A stretch of 64,000 nucleotides of DNA, taken from assembly GCA_019637645.1 (NCBI GenBank), contig JAHBVH010000018.1, forward strand, positions 1 to 64,000, written 5' to 3'. This document shows positions 33,389 to 44,042 of this stretch, piece after piece. The DNA is from Caldilineaceae bacterium. Its GTDB lineage: Bacteria > Chloroflexota > Anaerolineae > Caldilineales > Caldilineaceae. Made by a program: the position numbers and the translations under genes. The notes under the pieces are model-generated. The model was not told the DNA's origin, did not search any database, and saw nothing but the letters and a program-made list of their open reading frames with translations. Position 1 is the stretch's first letter. Each line of letters begins with the position of its first letter.

Positions 33389-35002
33389 ATGACCAGAGTT
33401 TTTCTCTATGACACCACCCTTCGGGACGGGACCCAAGGCGAAGGGGTTTCGTTAAGTTGTGATGATAAGTTGAAGATTGCCCGTCGGCTCGACGAGTTTG
33501 GCATGGATTATATCGAAGGGGGTTGGCCGGGCTCCAATCCCAAGGATATGGAATTTTTTGAGCGGGCCCAACATGAGCTACAGCTCAAACACGCCAAGAT
33601 TGCCGCCTTTGGCTCGACCTGTAAGGCCGATGTGCAGCCAGCGGATGATCCACAAATTGCGCTCCTGCTGGAAGCCAACACACCCGTGATTACAATTTTT
33701 GGCAAATCGTGGGATCTGCACGTGACCGAAGTACTACGGACTTCGCTCGAAGAGAACCTGCGCATGATCCGCGAATCAGTGCGCTATCTCAAAGCGCATG
33801 ACCGCGAAGTGGTCTATGATGCCGAGCATTTTTTTGATGGCTACCGCGCCAATCCCGAATATGCCCTTGCCACCCTGCAGGCGGCCATCATTGGGGGGGC
33901 GGATAGCATCACGCTGTGCGACACCAATGGCGGTAGTCTGCCTTGGCAAGTGGCCGAAGCAGTACAAACGGTGCGCAGTGACGTGTTGGGGATCGAAGAG
34001 GGCAAGTCGGCCACGCATCACGCATCACGCATCACGCTGGGCATCCACGCACATAACGACAGCGAAACCGGTGTCGCCAATACCCTGGAAGCCGTCCGCA
34101 CGGGTGCTAACCATGTCCAAGGGACGATCAACGGCTATGGGGAACGGTGTGGCAATGCCAATCTGGTGAGCATCATCCCCGACCTTCAGCTAAAGATGGG
34201 CTACGATCTCGTACCCGCCGAAAAGTTGAGCCAACTACGCGAACTCAGCCATTATGTCACCGAGTTGGCAAATCTGCACCCCGACAGTCATCAGCCCTTT
34301 GTAGGCAGCAGCGCCTTTGCCCACAAAGGTGGCACCCATGTCAACGCGGTGGTCAAGTATGTCATGAGCTACCAGCATGTAGACCCGGCGCTGGTGGGCA
34401 ACGAGACGCGTGTTTTGGTCAGCGAGTTGAGCGGCAAAGATAACATTGCCGTGAAACGGAAAGAATTTGGGCTAGAGGGGCTCAGCCGCGAACAAGAGCG
34501 CGCGGTTCTCCAACAGATCAAGGAGTTGGAGAGCATTGGCTTTGCCTTTGAAAGCGCCGAAGCTAGTGTCGATCTACTCCTGCGTCGCCAGCGCCAGAAT
34601 TACCAAGCACCCTTTACCCTGGTTGATTATACCGCCAATGTCGAACACCGGGCAGGGCGGGGACTTTTCTCAGAAGCGACGGTCAAAGTCAAAGTAGGCG
34701 ACGATCTCTTTCATGAGGTGGCCGAAGGCAATGGGCCGGTCAATGCGCTGAACTTGGCTCTGCGCAAAGCGATCCAAAAGTTCTACCCGCGCCTGGAACA
34801 TGTCCACCTGCAAGACTATAAGGTGCGCATTCTCAACAGCGAAAGTGGCACCGGCGCGGTCGTGCGCGTCTTGATCGATAGCACCGACGGCAAACGGAGT
34901 TGGAGTATGGTGGGGGCCAGCACCAATATCATCGAAGCCAGCTGGATAGCCCTCTCCGATGCCATTGAGTATTTCTTGTTGACCGATCAGGAACAGCAGT
35001 AA
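33389..35002 (+). CDS. cimA: (R)-citramalate synthase
   Basis: Condenses pyruvate with acetyl-CoA to citramalate, the first step of a threonine-independent route to 2-oxobutyrate and isoleucine. The 537-aa protein begins FLYDTTLRDGTQGEGVSLS, the variant of the LeuA signature typical of CimA (GTQ-EGV rather than GEQSPG), with YIEGGWPGSNPKD following; the metal-binding HAHNDSETGVAN is intact. The C-terminal third is a regulatory LeuA-type domain. A small insert near residue 209 (ATHHASRIT) is encoded by three tandem CGCATCA heptamers. The downstream steps would use LeuCD and LeuB, encoded 5 kb upstream. Confidence 0.92.
   Translation: MTRVFLYDTTLRDGTQGEGVSLSCDDKLKIARRLDEFGMDYIEGGWPGSNPKDMEFFERAQHELQLKHAKIAAFGSTCKADVQPADDPQIALLLEANTPVITIFGKSWDLHVTEVLRTSLEENLRMIRESVRYLKAHDREVVYDAEHFFDGYRANPEYALATLQAAIIGGADSITLCDTNGGSLPWQVAEAVQTVRSDVLGIEEGKSATHHASRITLGIHAHNDSETGVANTLEAVRTGANHVQGTINGYGERCGNANLVSIIPDLQLKMGYDLVPAEKLSQLRELSHYVTELANLHPDSHQPFVGSSAFAHKGGTHVNAVVKYVMSYQHVDPALVGNETRVLVSELSGKDNIAVKRKEFGLEGLSREQERAVLQQIKELESIGFAFESAEASVDLLLRRQRQNYQAPFTLVDYTANVEHRAGRGLFSEATVKVKVGDDLFHEVAEGNGPVNALNLALRKAIQKFYPRLEHVHLQDYKVRILNSESGTGAVVRVLIDSTDGKRSWSMVGASTNIIEASWIALSDAIEYFLLTDQEQQ
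34014..34034 (+). repeat. Three tandem CGCATCA heptamers inside cimA
   Basis: Exactly 21 bases, so the reading frame is kept while the repeat is read in all three phases. It encodes part of a surface-type insert between the catalytic strands of CimA. Confidence 0.8.
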
Positions 35003-35010
35003 AAAAATTA

Positions 35011-35047
35011 CTGGTGTACGTAGCCGAGCCTTGGTTACGTACACCAG
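35011..35047 (+). terminator. 15-bp hairpin between cimA and map
   Basis: CTGGTGTACGTAGCC (35011-35025) pairs with GGTTACGTACACCAG (35033-35047) with one G-T. A run of seven A precedes it and no T tract follows on the plus strand. Confidence 0.6.
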
Positions 35048-35079
35048 AGCAACACGCGAAGCGAAATACGAGAAGCCTT

Positions 35080-35841
35080 ATGACCATTCAATCAGACGAG
35101 GACATTCGCGGCTTACAAAGGATCGGCTGGATCGTTGCCCATACACTCCAGACTATGCAAGCCGCGGTTCGCCCTGGGATGACAACCGCAGCGTTAGATG
35201 AGATCGGTCGCGCCGAGCTAGCGCGCTATCAGGCACGCTCCGCGCCCGAACTCTTTTATGGCTTTCCGGGTGCAACCTGCATTAGCATTAATGAAGAGGT
35301 GGCGCACGCGATCCCCGGCACGCGCCGTATTTGCGAGGGGGATCTCGTGAACATCGACGTCTCCGCCGAACTCAATGGCTATGTAGCTGATACCGGTGCT
35401 AGCCAGCCCGTGGGTGCGGTGCGCCCGCAGTTGCAGGCTTTGTGTACAGCCACGGAAGCGGCGCTGCAAGCCGCCATCCAGGTCGCGCAAGCTGGCAATC
35501 AGATGGCCGATGTACAAGAAGCATTTGATCGTGTCGCGCGCAAGCACGGCTTCACGGTTATTCGTAATTTGGCTGGCCATGGCGTAGGACGCCACATCCA
35601 TGAGGCGCCCGAACATGTTCCCGATTATAGCCGTGGTAAAGATCGACGGCGTTTCCAGAAGGGCTCGGTGCTCACCCTTGAACCCTTCCTCTCGACAGGT
35701 CCCCATTTTGCCCAAGAAACGAGTGATGGGTGGACATTGGTCACGCGGCCCGGGGCCTTTACGGCGCAGTATGAACACACGCTGATCATCACCGAACACG
35801 AACCCATCATCGTCACCCGCTGTGATCGCCCACTCAACTAG
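35080..35841 (+). CDS. map: Methionine aminopeptidase, type I
   Basis: Removes the N-terminal methionine from new proteins. Counting from ATG 35080 (253 aa), the five metal ligands are D93, D104, H167, E201 and E232, in NIDVSAELNGYVADTG, GHGVGRHIHEAP, TLEPF and YEHT; H174 is the expected second catalytic histidine. The earlier in-frame start at 35014 lies inside the hairpin and is unlikely. There is no zinc-finger N-terminal extension. The gene is convergent with the GNAT gene. Confidence 0.95.
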   Translation: MTIQSDEDIRGLQRIGWIVAHTLQTMQAAVRPGMTTAALDEIGRAELARYQARSAPELFYGFPGATCISINEEVAHAIPGTRRICEGDLVNIDVSAELNGYVADTGASQPVGAVRPQLQALCTATEAALQAAIQVAQAGNQMADVQEAFDRVARKHGFTVIRNLAGHGVGRHIHEAPEHVPDYSRGKDRRRFQKGSVLTLEPFLSTGPHFAQETSDGWTLVTRPGAFTAQYEHTLIITEHEPIIVTRCDRPLN

Positions 35842-35920
35842 CACCCAGCGCGCGTTTGCCGGGCCGGGGAAGGGTTAGGGATGGGACAAACTTTGCCCAA
35901 TCGAACTATGATATTTGCTT

Positions 35921-36358
35921 TTAATGCGCATCAGGGGTGATCGATTCTTGTAGCATTAAGAATACAGGGAGTCTTTTAAAGCCCTGTTTTTCCCAGAAGC
36001 CAGCACTTTGCTCGGTGACCGTTACACTCAGGCTCGGCGCGCCGCGTTGGGCACATTCACGCCGAACCGCGTCAACTAAGGCTTGGCCAATGCCACTTTG
36101 CTGACCATCAGGATGAACTGACAAGAGGTGAATTAACGCACGCGAGCCATCGTAAATCGCGCGAATAAATCCATAGGGACCATGCGGAGTCTCGGCAACC
36201 AGAAAGATGGCCGCATCACAGGCCGCCACACGGTTCATCGCCGCCTCGCCCTCGATTGCAGCGTATCCATATTGCCCATTTAATTTAAGAATTTCCACAA
36301 GATCTGGGGCATCCGCGGCCTGAAATGGACGGATAGCGATCTGGTTGGCTATTGTCAT
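35921..36358 (-). CDS. GNAT-family N-acetyltransferase
   Basis: A 145-aa acetyl-CoA-dependent acetyltransferase. The N-terminus (IAIRPFQAADAPDLVEIL) is the typical first strand and helix. The acetyl-CoA pyrophosphate loop is HPDGQQSGIGQALV, and the C-terminal GFWEKQGFKRL is strand 5 and helix 4. Motif order resembles small single-domain enzymes that acetylate amines or protein N-termini; the substrate cannot be predicted. ATG 36358 is chosen over an upstream start at 36418 that would overlap manA. It directly follows manA on the same strand. Confidence 0.85.
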   Translation of the reverse strand: MTIANQIAIRPFQAADAPDLVEILKLNGQYGYAAIEGEAAMNRVAACDAAIFLVAETPHGPYGFIRAIYDGSRALIHLLSVHPDGQQSGIGQALVDAVRRECAQRGAPSLSVTVTEQSAGFWEKQGFKRLPVFLMLQESITPDAH

Positions 36359-36392
36359 TCCCCATTCTCTTTCTTGGTTCGGAACCCCTTGC

Positions 36393-37391
36393 TCACACCG
36401 TACCTGGCTCTGGCACAATGACCCGCAACAGGGTGCATCGCTCGTCGGCGATCACTTGGAACTCGCCTAGCTCGGCTGGAAGCAACGTCCAGGAAACGCC
36501 TTGCAAGGTTAGAGGTTCGCCGCTCCACTCAAGCGTAGCTTTCCCTTCCAAGACAGCCCATAGTTCAAACGTTGCGCCGTCGCAGAGGCCATAGAAGGCA
36601 TTATCCCGCGGCAGGGTAATACGGTCAGTCTCAAAGTACGGACAAAGGGCGAGCCGCTCCACATGCAGGCCATCTTCCTGAATTAAGGTGTGTGGCTTCG
36701 CAGGCCCTGGCTCGACCATCGTAAAGTCCAATACAGCCAGCGCTTGTTCCAAATGAATCGGGCGAGGACGTCCCCAATCATAGATACGGTAGGTGGTATC
36801 GCTATTTTGTTGGATCTCGGCCACGATGATGCCTGGCCCCAACGCGTGGATGGCACCCGCGGGGACAAAGATTACATCGCCCTTCTGCACGGGCAGCCGA
36901 TGTAACAGATCCGCAGCACGGCCATCGGCGACGGCTAGGGCATATTGCTCGCGTGTCACCCCAGGCATAAAGCCATAGATAATCTCAGCACCCGGTTCTG
37001 CCGCCAGCACCACCCACATCTCCGTCTTGCCAAACTCGCCCTCATGCGCCAGCCCATATTCATCATTCGGGTGTACCTGCACCGAAAGCCAGCGGTTGGC
37101 GTCGAGCAATTTGATCAGGAGCGGGAATTTATCCAATGCCAGGGCTTGTTCATTGTAGCTCCCGACCAGATCTTCACCCCACAGGTCAAACACTTCGGCG
37201 AGGGTGTTGCCTTGCAAGGGGCCATTGTTGACGATACTGGAACCATTGGGATGGGCGGCAACATCCCAACTTTCGGCCACAATCCCGTCGGGGAGTGGTC
37301 GGCCTAACTTCTCGGCCAAATTACGGCCTCCCCACACATAATCTTTATAAATTGGATCAAAGGTTAGGGGATAGAGCTTATGGGTTGTCAT
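36393..37391 (-). CDS. manA: Mannose-6-phosphate isomerase, class I
   Basis: Zinc-dependent cupin isomerase interconverting mannose 6-phosphate and fructose 6-phosphate, for cell-surface sugar supply or mannose use. The 332-aa protein is the short Bacillus-type form: DPIYKDYVWGGRNLAEKLG at the start, QVHPNDEYGLAHEGEFGKTEMW with zinc-binding His and Glu residues near 100-125, and IHALGPGIIVAEIQQNSDTTYR, which includes the third ligand region and the catalytic Arg. The C-terminal cupin half ends the protein. It is upstream of the GNAT gene and downstream of the AI-2E transporter. Confidence 0.93.
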   Translation of the reverse strand: MTTHKLYPLTFDPIYKDYVWGGRNLAEKLGRPLPDGIVAESWDVAAHPNGSSIVNNGPLQGNTLAEVFDLWGEDLVGSYNEQALALDKFPLLIKLLDANRWLSVQVHPNDEYGLAHEGEFGKTEMWVVLAAEPGAEIIYGFMPGVTREQYALAVADGRAADLLHRLPVQKGDVIFVPAGAIHALGPGIIVAEIQQNSDTTYRIYDWGRPRPIHLEQALAVLDFTMVEPGPAKPHTLIQEDGLHVERLALCPYFETDRITLPRDNAFYGLCDGATFELWAVLEGKATLEWSGEPLTLQGVSWTLLPAELGEFQVIADERCTLLRVIVPEPGTV

Positions 37392-37433
37392 TAGCAGTAC
37401 ACTCCTCGTTCGATCATGCCTGTTATGTGATGC

Positions 37434-38816
37434 TTATCGCTTCGTTTTTGTCCGTTTTTGCCGTTCACGCCGGGCTGCTCCTGGGCGCGTGGTAGCGTCA
37501 TTAGGAATTTTTGTCGAGGGCGAAAGTTGCTCGGGTGGCAGCTGTGCAGCAGTACCGGCAAAGCGACCCCGCAGTTGCGCAAGCCGTTGCCAAAAGTCCT
37601 TGGATGAGGCTGGTGGTGCCGGCGCCGGTTCGGGGAAAGGCGGGAGATCCAACATTTTACGCCAGGCATAGCTCCCCAACAATTTGATCGTGGCGACCAC
37701 CGGTGCGGCCAATACGGCGCCCAAAATGCCCGCCAGCGACGCCCCCATAATCACGCTGATCATCACCAACAAGGGATGTAGATCCAGCGCATCCCCCACA
37801 ATACGGGGGACCAAAATATTATTTTCCAGCCCTTGGATCAGGCCCATCACCACGGCAATGAGGAGGGCATATTGATAGGAAGGTAGGCCCCAGATCGTAT
37901 CGCTTTGGAAGAGGGCCACCAAGACGGCTGAACCAGTCCCCACCAAAGGGCCAATGATCGGCAAGAATTCCAGCACACCGGACAAAACGCCTAGCCCCAA
38001 GGCATAGCGCACCCCAAGCAGCGATAGCACGAGACTCACAATCGCGCCAATGACCAAGCCCAGGATCACCTGTCCGCGCAAATAGGCATCCCAGATGCGG
38101 GTGAAGTCGGCGATCAGCCGTTCGGCATCCTGGCGATACCCCGGTTGATGGGCCAGATCGCTAATGGTCTCCCAGAGTTTGGGGGCATCTTTGACCAAGT
38201 AGATGGAAATGACAATCACCAGAAAAATGAGGCTGAGCGTACTGATCGTTGCCTGCGCCAAATGGGCCGCAAAGGTACCACTACGGCTAAAGACCGGGCG
38301 TAGGATTTCGACGCCTTGCTGCACCAATTCTTGCAGGTTGAGACTAGTGGGCAAGCTAGCGAGGCTGAATGAATAGGGACCAATGTTTACGGTAAAGGCG
38401 GTCAGCGTGTTGACTTGCGCTTGGACCAACGCCGCCGCGTCTTCTAAAGAATCGGGCAAGAAATCGGTGGTTAGGCTGGAGGCTTGTTCAAAGGCCAAAA
38501 AGCCAAGCCCAATACCGCCGCCGATAGCAATCAAGAGGAGCAGAATGTAGACGAGTGCAACCGACATGCCGCGGGTGAGATTAAAGCGGATAGTGCCTAA
38601 ATTGACCAACGGATTTAATAGATAGGCCAAAATCGAGGCCATGACCAAGGTGGGCAGCAGCGATTGAAAGCGCCAAATAATAAGTACCGTCAACAAAAGG
38701 ATGGTGACGGCGACAATTACTTTGATCGATAAGCTCCAGGGCGGCGAAGTATGCAACGGCGAAGACGGCAGCGATGAATCAAGGGGGATAGGTGAGACTT
38801 GTCTCTTCTCGCTCAA
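37434..38816 (-). CDS. AI-2E family (PerM/UPF0118) membrane transporter
   Basis: A 460-aa integral membrane protein of the AI-2E/PerM exporter family, which includes AI-2 exporters and Na+/H+ antiporters. A hydrophilic N-terminus of about 30 residues is followed by paired helices (VTILLLTVLIIW, LPTLVMASILAYLLNPLV, a third at MSVALVYILLLLIAIGGGIGLG). A large periplasmic loop comes next, then the conserved C-terminal helical bundle with LGVLSGVLEFLPIIGPLVGTG and ILVPRIVGDALDLHPLLVM. The cytoplasmic tail is Pro- and Lys/Arg-rich. The transported substrate is not known. Confidence 0.88.
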   Translation of the reverse strand: MSEKRQVSPIPLDSSLPSSPLHTSPPWSLSIKVIVAVTILLLTVLIIWRFQSLLPTLVMASILAYLLNPLVNLGTIRFNLTRGMSVALVYILLLLIAIGGGIGLGFLAFEQASSLTTDFLPDSLEDAAALVQAQVNTLTAFTVNIGPYSFSLASLPTSLNLQELVQQGVEILRPVFSRSGTFAAHLAQATISTLSLIFLVIVISIYLVKDAPKLWETISDLAHQPGYRQDAERLIADFTRIWDAYLRGQVILGLVIGAIVSLVLSLLGVRYALGLGVLSGVLEFLPIIGPLVGTGSAVLVALFQSDTIWGLPSYQYALLIAVVMGLIQGLENNILVPRIVGDALDLHPLLVMISVIMGASLAGILGAVLAAPVVATIKLLGSYAWRKMLDLPPFPEPAPAPPASSKDFWQRLAQLRGRFAGTAAQLPPEQLSPSTKIPNDATTRPGAARRERQKRTKTKR

Positions 38817-39240
38817 AGCAGAACCTTTCTTTCTTGTCCTGTTTTAGGATAATAACAACGCCATCGTTCGTCGAGGCAGTTCATCGAGGCAGTTCATCGA
38901 GGCAGGGGGTATGCCAGCAATCGCGAACCCTCAACAAGCAGGGTTAAAAGCCGCTACTAACCACCGGATTGCTCTGGACGCGATCACGAAGCTCGCGTTT
39001 GCCCTGACGCGGTAGACGATCAGCTTACTGATTGCATATCTTCATATCCAGCAAATTTTACCACCCTCTTCTCTTTGTTTGCCAAAACAGGGAGTGTGCT
39101 GGCAGCAGTTCGGCGGGCCCTTTCCAGCGAACAAACAACCAGGCCAGCAGAAGACTTGCTGACCTGGTTGGCAATACGTTACCCTGTTCCTAAAAGTTGC
39201 ACGGCGGCTGTGCTCCACGGGGACGAACGGAGGAGCGAAC
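38817..39240. other. Intergenic region between pcrA and the AI-2E transporter gene
   Basis: No gene recognised. A 14-base unit (CGAGGCAGTTCATCG-like) is repeated two and a half times near 38871-38905. AACCAGGCCAGCA (39137-39149) and TGCTGACCTGGTT (39157-39169) form a 13-bp stem with one mismatch that would serve as the terminator of pcrA on the minus strand. Confidence 0.5.
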
Positions 39241-41736
39241 TCATAACTTTTTGAGGCCAGCCATCGAAACCAACAATTTCTTGATCCCAATGCCAGGAAA
39301 GGCAATGGTCACTTCTTCGTCATCGCGCGTGAGTTGGCTTTCAATGACCGTGCCCACGCCAAATTTGCCATGTTGCACGCTATCGCGCCGGTTGAATTGA
39401 GGGGTTCGACCATCGGTTGCCGCTTTGGCTTTTTCGGCGCTGGTGCGTGTTGGCCGGGTAATGGGTGGATTTTCTTCTGGTGACCAATAGGTTTGTTTAG
39501 ACGCCCCTGTTGCTTTCTCGCCAGCACGCGGCGAATCACGCTGGCTGGACCAATTATAGGGGTTGCGCCCGGTGTTGGTACGGCTATCAGAACGGTTACC
39601 AGTGCGCTCGTCGTCATCGCCCCAGGTCGTGGCACGCGCATAGGCTGTGCGCTTACGCTCTTGGCGATTCACCATGCCCGACAACAAGTCGGCGGGGATC
39701 TCCTCGAGAAAGCGGCTGGCTTCCTGCACCTCGGTGCTGCCCCAAAGATTGCGACGATAGGCATGGATGAGGTAGAGCCGCTGTTTGGCGCGAGTAATCC
39801 CCACATAGCAAAGCCGCCGTTCTTCGGCCATATCTTCGGGATCACTGCTTTCCATGCTACGGCTATGGGGCAAGATCCCTTCTTCCAGCCCGACCATAAA
39901 GACCACGGGAAATTCCAACCCTTTGGCGGTATGCAGGGTCAACAGCGTGACAGCCCCGCCCCCCTCATCGACCTGATCTTGGTCGCTGACCAAGCTGACC
40001 TCTTGTAAAAAGAGGCTGATGGGGGTCATGCCCTCTTCCAGAGCAGGCATCCCTGGCACATATTGGGCAGCAACGCCCCGCAACTCTTGCAGGTTGGCGA
40101 AACGGTCTTCGCCTTCATCGGTGCCATCGCGCAGCATATCGACATAGCCAGCATCGCGCATGATCAGATCGAGCAGATCCGCGACACTTTCGTAGCGGCC
40201 CGCTTCGCGCAGGGTGATCCACCCCTCGAGGAGCCGCGCAAAGTCACTCAGGGCGTTTTTGGCGCGCGCGCCCATATCGGGCAGTTTGTGAGCGGTGGCC
40301 GGCAATAACCCACCCAACACTTGGCTGACAACAGCGGGACCGTGGCGTAGAATCAGGAGCGCGGTATATTCACTGACGCCCACCGCCGCCGCCCATTCCT
40401 TGAGCGCGGCATAGGTTTTGGTCCCGATCCCACGCGCCGGTTCATTAATGATACGATCCATAGCCACCGTGTCGGTTGGGTTGTGGACCAAGCGCAGATA
40501 GCAAAGCGCGTCTTTAATTTCTTTGCGCTCATAGAAGCGGGTAGCGCCGACTAGTTTATGCTTGATCTGGCGACGCACAAAAACCTCTTCCAGCGCACGG
40601 CTTTGGGCATTGGTGCGATACATGACGGCAAAGTCACCGAGACCCAAACGCGCGTCTTTGAGTAACAGCCGCTCGATCTCATCACAGATATAGGCCGCTT
40701 CTTCGATCTCGTTGTAGGCTTCATAGACGATGACCCCATCTTTGCCTAGCTTATTCTCCGTATGCAACTGTTTCGCCGTTCGGTTGCGATTGTTGCTGAT
40801 CACTGAGTTGGCGACATCGAGAATGGTCTGGGTGCTGCGGTAATTCTGTTCCAACAAAATAACCGTCGCGTCGGGGTAGTGCTGACGAAAGCGTACCACA
40901 TTCTGATAGTCCGCGCCGCGCCAGCGGTAAATCGATTGATCCTCATCACCTACAACAAATAGATTACGGTTTCCGCCTGGAGCATTCGCCAAAAGATGGA
41001 TCAATTCATACTGCACCTTGTTGGTGTCTTGAAACTCGTCCACCATCAAATAGGGCCACTTCTTCTGATATTTATCCAACAGATCGGGCCGTTGCCGGAA
41101 GAGCAAGACGGTCTTGAGCAAAAGGTCGTCAAAGTCCATGGCGTTGTTGATCTGCAACGCCTCTTGGTAGCGGACATAGACGCGACCGGCAATCTCTTCA
41201 AAATAGGAGTTAGCGCGATAATCCAGCGGTGTTACCAGTTCATTCTTCTGATTGCTAATCCGTGCTTGGATGGCATTGGGGCTATAGCGCTTTTCGTCTA
41301 GATTCAGATCACGCAGAATATTGCGGATCAGGGCCAGTTGATCGGCGCTGTCGTAGATGACCCAGTTGCGATCATAGCCAACGGCATCGGTTTCGACGCG
41401 CAAAATCCGCGCACAGATGCTGTGAAAGGTGCCAATCGTCAAACCGCCGAGCCGAGAACGCGCTTGATCGGGCAGGGGCGGGCCGAATTTTTCTTCCAGC
41501 AGCTTCTCCACTCGTTCGCGCATTTCGCGGGCGGCTTTATTCGTAAAGGTCACGGCCAAGATATTCCACGGCGCGACGCCAGCGACCTCGACCAAGTAGG
41601 CAATGCGGCGCGTGAGCACCCCGGTTTTACCCGAGCCCGGGCCGGCTAATACTAAGACGGGGCCTGTAATCGTCTGGACCGCGTAGGCCTGTTGGGGGTT
41701 TAGACTTGTCAGTAGCGCAGATGGATCTTTGAGCAT
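39241..41736 (-). CDS. pcrA: ATP-dependent DNA helicase PcrA/UvrD
   Basis: SF1A 3'-5' helicase for repair and removal of RecA or RNA polymerase. The 831-aa protein begins with the Q motif (LNPQQAYAV) and Walker A GPGSGKT at 32-38, then [15 protein letters not shown], the Walker [22 protein letters not shown], and C-terminal motifs [14 protein letters not shown] and YVGITRAK. The end ([14 protein letters not shown] ... [15 protein letters not shown]) is the Tudor-like RNA polymerase-binding domain of PcrA. A disordered Arg/Thr/Pro-rich linker lies near 680-770. The length is a little above the family mean. Confidence 0.96.
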   Translation of the reverse strand: MLKDPSALLTSLNPQQAYAVQTITGPVLVLAGPGSGKTGVLTRRIAYLVEVAGVAPWNILAVTFTNKAAREMRERVEKLLEEKFGPPLPDQARSRLGGLTIGTFHSICARILRVETDAVGYDRNWVIYDSADQLALIRNILRDLNLDEKRYSPNAIQARISNQKNELVTPLDYRANSYFEEIAGRVYVRYQEALQINNAMDFDDLLLKTVLLFRQRPDLLDKYQKKWPYLMVDEFQDTNKVQYELIHLLANAPGGNRNLFVVGDEDQSIYRWRGADYQNVVRFRQHYPDATVILLEQNYRSTQTILDVANSVISNNRNRTAKQLHTENKLGKDGVIVYEAYNEIEEAAYICDEIERLLLKDARLGLGDFAVMYRTNAQSRALEEVFVRRQIKHKLVGATRFYERKEIKDALCYLRLVHNPTDTVAMDRIINEPARGIGTKTYAALKEWAAAVGVSEYTALLILRHGPAVVSQVLGGLLPATAHKLPDMGARAKNALSDFARLLEGWITLREAGRYESVADLLDLIMRDAGYVDMLRDGTDEGEDRFANLQELRGVAAQYVPGMPALEEGMTPISLFLQEVSLVSDQDQVDEGGGAVTLLTLHTAKGLEFPVVFMVGLEEGILPHSRSMESSDPEDMAEERRLCYVGITRAKQRLYLIHAYRRNLWGSTEVQEASRFLEEIPADLLSGMVNRQERKRTAYARATTWGDDDERTGNRSDSRTNTGRNPYNWSSQRDSPRAGEKATGASKQTYWSPEENPPITRPTRTSAEKAKAATDGRTPQFNRRDSVQHGKFGVGTVIESQLTRDDEEVTIAFPGIGIKKLLVSMAGLKKL

Positions 41737-41884
41737 GATGGTTTTGTTACCCAGCAGGAAGCGAATCGAAAATTTGTTCGTAGGCCATGTTACTACAAAG
41801 CGCGTAGCTGATCAATTTTCGGGTAACCGGTAGTGGCATGGCAAGCGCGCCAATCACGAGTACGTTACCCCGATCGACTTACAC

Positions 41885-42775
41885 CTACGATGCTGCACCT
41901 ACCGGAACCGTACGCCGCCACTGCCAGAGACTTTCGCCCGAATAGAGGAGCAGCGCCAACCAGATACAGGCAAAGCCGATCAGTTTGGAGAAAGAGAAGG
42001 GTTCGCCATAGAGATAGATGCCCAGGAGGAATTGAATGGTAGGCGCGGTATATTGCAAAAGGCCCACCAAGGAGAAGGGAATCCGCCGGGCACCCGCGGC
42101 AAAGAGCAACAGGGGGAACGCGGTAAAGCCACCGGTCAACACCAGTAGCAGGGTTGTGGAGGGATCGGTATGACCAAAGACCGCTTGGCCGCTTCCCTCC
42201 AAGTAGAGCAGATAAAAGAGCGCGGGCAAAAAGAGAAAAGAGCTTTCTAAGGTCAAGCCCTCTAGCGAATTAAGCGCGGCCGTTTTGCGCAACAGGCCAT
42301 AACCAGCAAAGCTAAAGGCCAAGGTCAACCCAATCCAAGGTAGCGACCCCGCGTTTACCGTGAGGTAGAGCACCCCCAGCGCAGCGATCCCAACAGCCAA
42401 CCACTGGCCTGGTCGGATTCGTTCTTGCAAAAAGAGGACGGCAAAGAGGACATTGACCAGCGGGTTCATAAAATAGCCCAGGCTCGTCTCTAGCACATGC
42501 CCCGCATTGACCGCCCAAATGTAGGTGAGCCAGTTAATGCCTAGTAGCAGCGCAGTCAAGGCAAAGGTGATACAGATCCGCCGATCCCGCAGCGCTAGCG
42601 CAAGCCAACCCCACTGGCGACGATAGCACAAGATACCGACCAGCAAGAGAAGCGACCAGACAATGCGATGGGCCAAAATTTCTAAGGGCGTTGCGGCCTG
42701 TACGGCCTTCCAAAAGATCGGTAAAAAACCCCAGGCCAGATAAGCGCCCAGGGCATACAAAATTCCACGTTGCAT
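41885..42775 (-). CDS. rarD: RarD/EamA-family membrane transporter
   Basis: A 296-aa ten-helix protein of the drug/metabolite transporter superfamily. The start MQRGILYALGAYLAWGFLPIFWKAV and the following HRIVWSLLLL are characteristic of RarD, and LGYFMNPLVNVLFAVLFLQERI and LLQYTAPTIQFLLGIYLYGE are the paired EamA signatures. The E. coli member was linked to chloramphenicol sensitivity, but the substrate is unknown. It stands between pcrA and rsgA on the same strand with gaps of about 125-150 bp. Confidence 0.9.
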   Translation of the reverse strand: MQRGILYALGAYLAWGFLPIFWKAVQAATPLEILAHRIVWSLLLLVGILCYRRQWGWLALALRDRRICITFALTALLLGINWLTYIWAVNAGHVLETSLGYFMNPLVNVLFAVLFLQERIRPGQWLAVGIAALGVLYLTVNAGSLPWIGLTLAFSFAGYGLLRKTAALNSLEGLTLESSFLFLPALFYLLYLEGSGQAVFGHTDPSTTLLLVLTGGFTAFPLLLFAAGARRIPFSLVGLLQYTAPTIQFLLGIYLYGEPFSFSKLIGFACIWLALLLYSGESLWQWRRTVPVGAAS

Positions 42776-42900
42776 GGTTCCTCATTCTACCGCGCCGAAC
42801 CGAGGGCGCGGATCAACGTGGAGCAAGGAGATTGGGCTGGTAGACCGGATCAATTCAGCCGAATCTGCTTAATCCACGTCCGCTTTTCTACTCCACCTTG

Positions 42901-43926
42901 TCACTCTTCGCCATGTAATAACCGTAAATAGCTGTCATACCGAACCGCGGCGATCTTGCCAGCCTCGACCGCGGCCCGCACTGCGCAGGCGGGTTCGTGA
43001 TCATGGGTGCAACCAGGGTAGTGACAGTCATGTAGATATTCCTTCATTTCTATAAAATAGAAGGAGAGATCAGCAGGATCAATATCATAGAGCCCTAGTT
43101 CACGAATGCCAGGCGTATCCGCAATATAGGTATTCTCCCCAAAAGGCAGCCGGAATAATTGCGCCGCCCGCGTCGTATGTTTGCCTTTATGCAAAAAATC
43201 GCGTAATTCACCCACTTGAAGTTCCAGCACAGGGTGGATAGCATTGATCAGGCTACTCTTGCCAACCCCGCTGGGGCCGGTCACGACGGTTAATTGCTCG
43301 GCCAGCCGATCATGGAGTTCGGCCACCCCCTCGCCAGTGGTGACACTGGTATAGATAACGGGATACCCCATCTCTGCATAGAGGCCAAAGGTGGTGCGCA
43401 CGGCATCTAGACCCGCCAGATCCACTTTGTTGATACAGATGACAGCGGGCAAATCGTTAAATTCGGCGACCACCAAGAAACGATCCAACATCCGCAAATG
43501 GGGTTCTGGATCGGCAGCCGCAAAGACAATCAACGCCTGATCAGGATTGGCCAGGATCACATCCTCGGCAGCCGTATTGATGCCAGGGCGTTGGCGGCTC
43601 AACACACTATGGCGCTCCTCGATCCGCTCAATCTTGCCCCGCTCCTCGCCATCGGGGAGAACCCACACATAGTCACCCACGGCGACTAGCGTATCGATAT
43701 TTTTTTCGGCCAACAAGCGGCCACGTACTTCACAGAGACGCACCCGATTATCACCGGTTGGATCAGTTTGGACATCATAATGATGACCACGAGCACGGAT
43801 AACAATGCCAGAGATTACATTGGCAGACTCCCGTTTTGGCTTCGGTTTGCGCCCTCGTCGCTCCTCAAATTGTAAGAGATCTTGATAGCGCCGATCCGAT
43901 GTTTTTTGCTTTCCTCGATTGGCCAA
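42901..43926 (-). CDS. rsgA: Ribosome small-subunit GTPase RsgA
   Basis: Circularly permuted GTPase that helps mature the 30S subunit. From TTG 43926 (341 aa) there is a basic start, an OB-fold domain, then G4 NKVD at 166-169, G1 GPSGVGKS at 217-224 and G3 DTPG at 270-273. The zinc knuckle follows: Cys301, Cys306, His308 and Cys314 in [14 protein letters not shown]. The TTG start is chosen because AAGGAG lies eight bases upstream; a TTG at 43974 would add 16 non-family residues. It is probably a single-gene unit. Confidence 0.95.
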   Translation of the reverse strand: MANRGKQKTSDRRYQDLLQFEERRGRKPKPKRESANVISGIVIRARGHHYDVQTDPTGDNRVRLCEVRGRLLAEKNIDTLVAVGDYVWVLPDGEERGKIERIEERHSVLSRQRPGINTAAEDVILANPDQALIVFAAADPEPHLRMLDRFLVVAEFNDLPAVICINKVDLAGLDAVRTTFGLYAEMGYPVIYTSVTTGEGVAELHDRLAEQLTVVTGPSGVGKSSLINAIHPVLELQVGELRDFLHKGKHTTRAAQLFRLPFGENTYIADTPGIRELGLYDIDPADLSFYFIEMKEYLHDCHYPGCTHDHEPACAVRAAVEAGKIAAVRYDSYLRLLHGEE

Positions 43927-44010
43927 AGGCGTTACTCCTTCTGGGTGTATGATACGACCATGTGTATAAAGCAAATGGCTAGAAAAGATAGGACTTTATG
44001 CGGGTAGACC

Positions 44011-44025
44011 ACACCTGTCAGGTGT
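44011..44025. repeat. Short palindrome ACACCTGTCAGGTGT
   Basis: A 15-base palindrome with a central T between maf and rsgA. The core CCTGTCAGG is shared with the dispersed palindrome family, but the arms are short. Confidence 0.4.
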
Positions 44026-44042
44026 AATTGTCTCCGCGCGAT

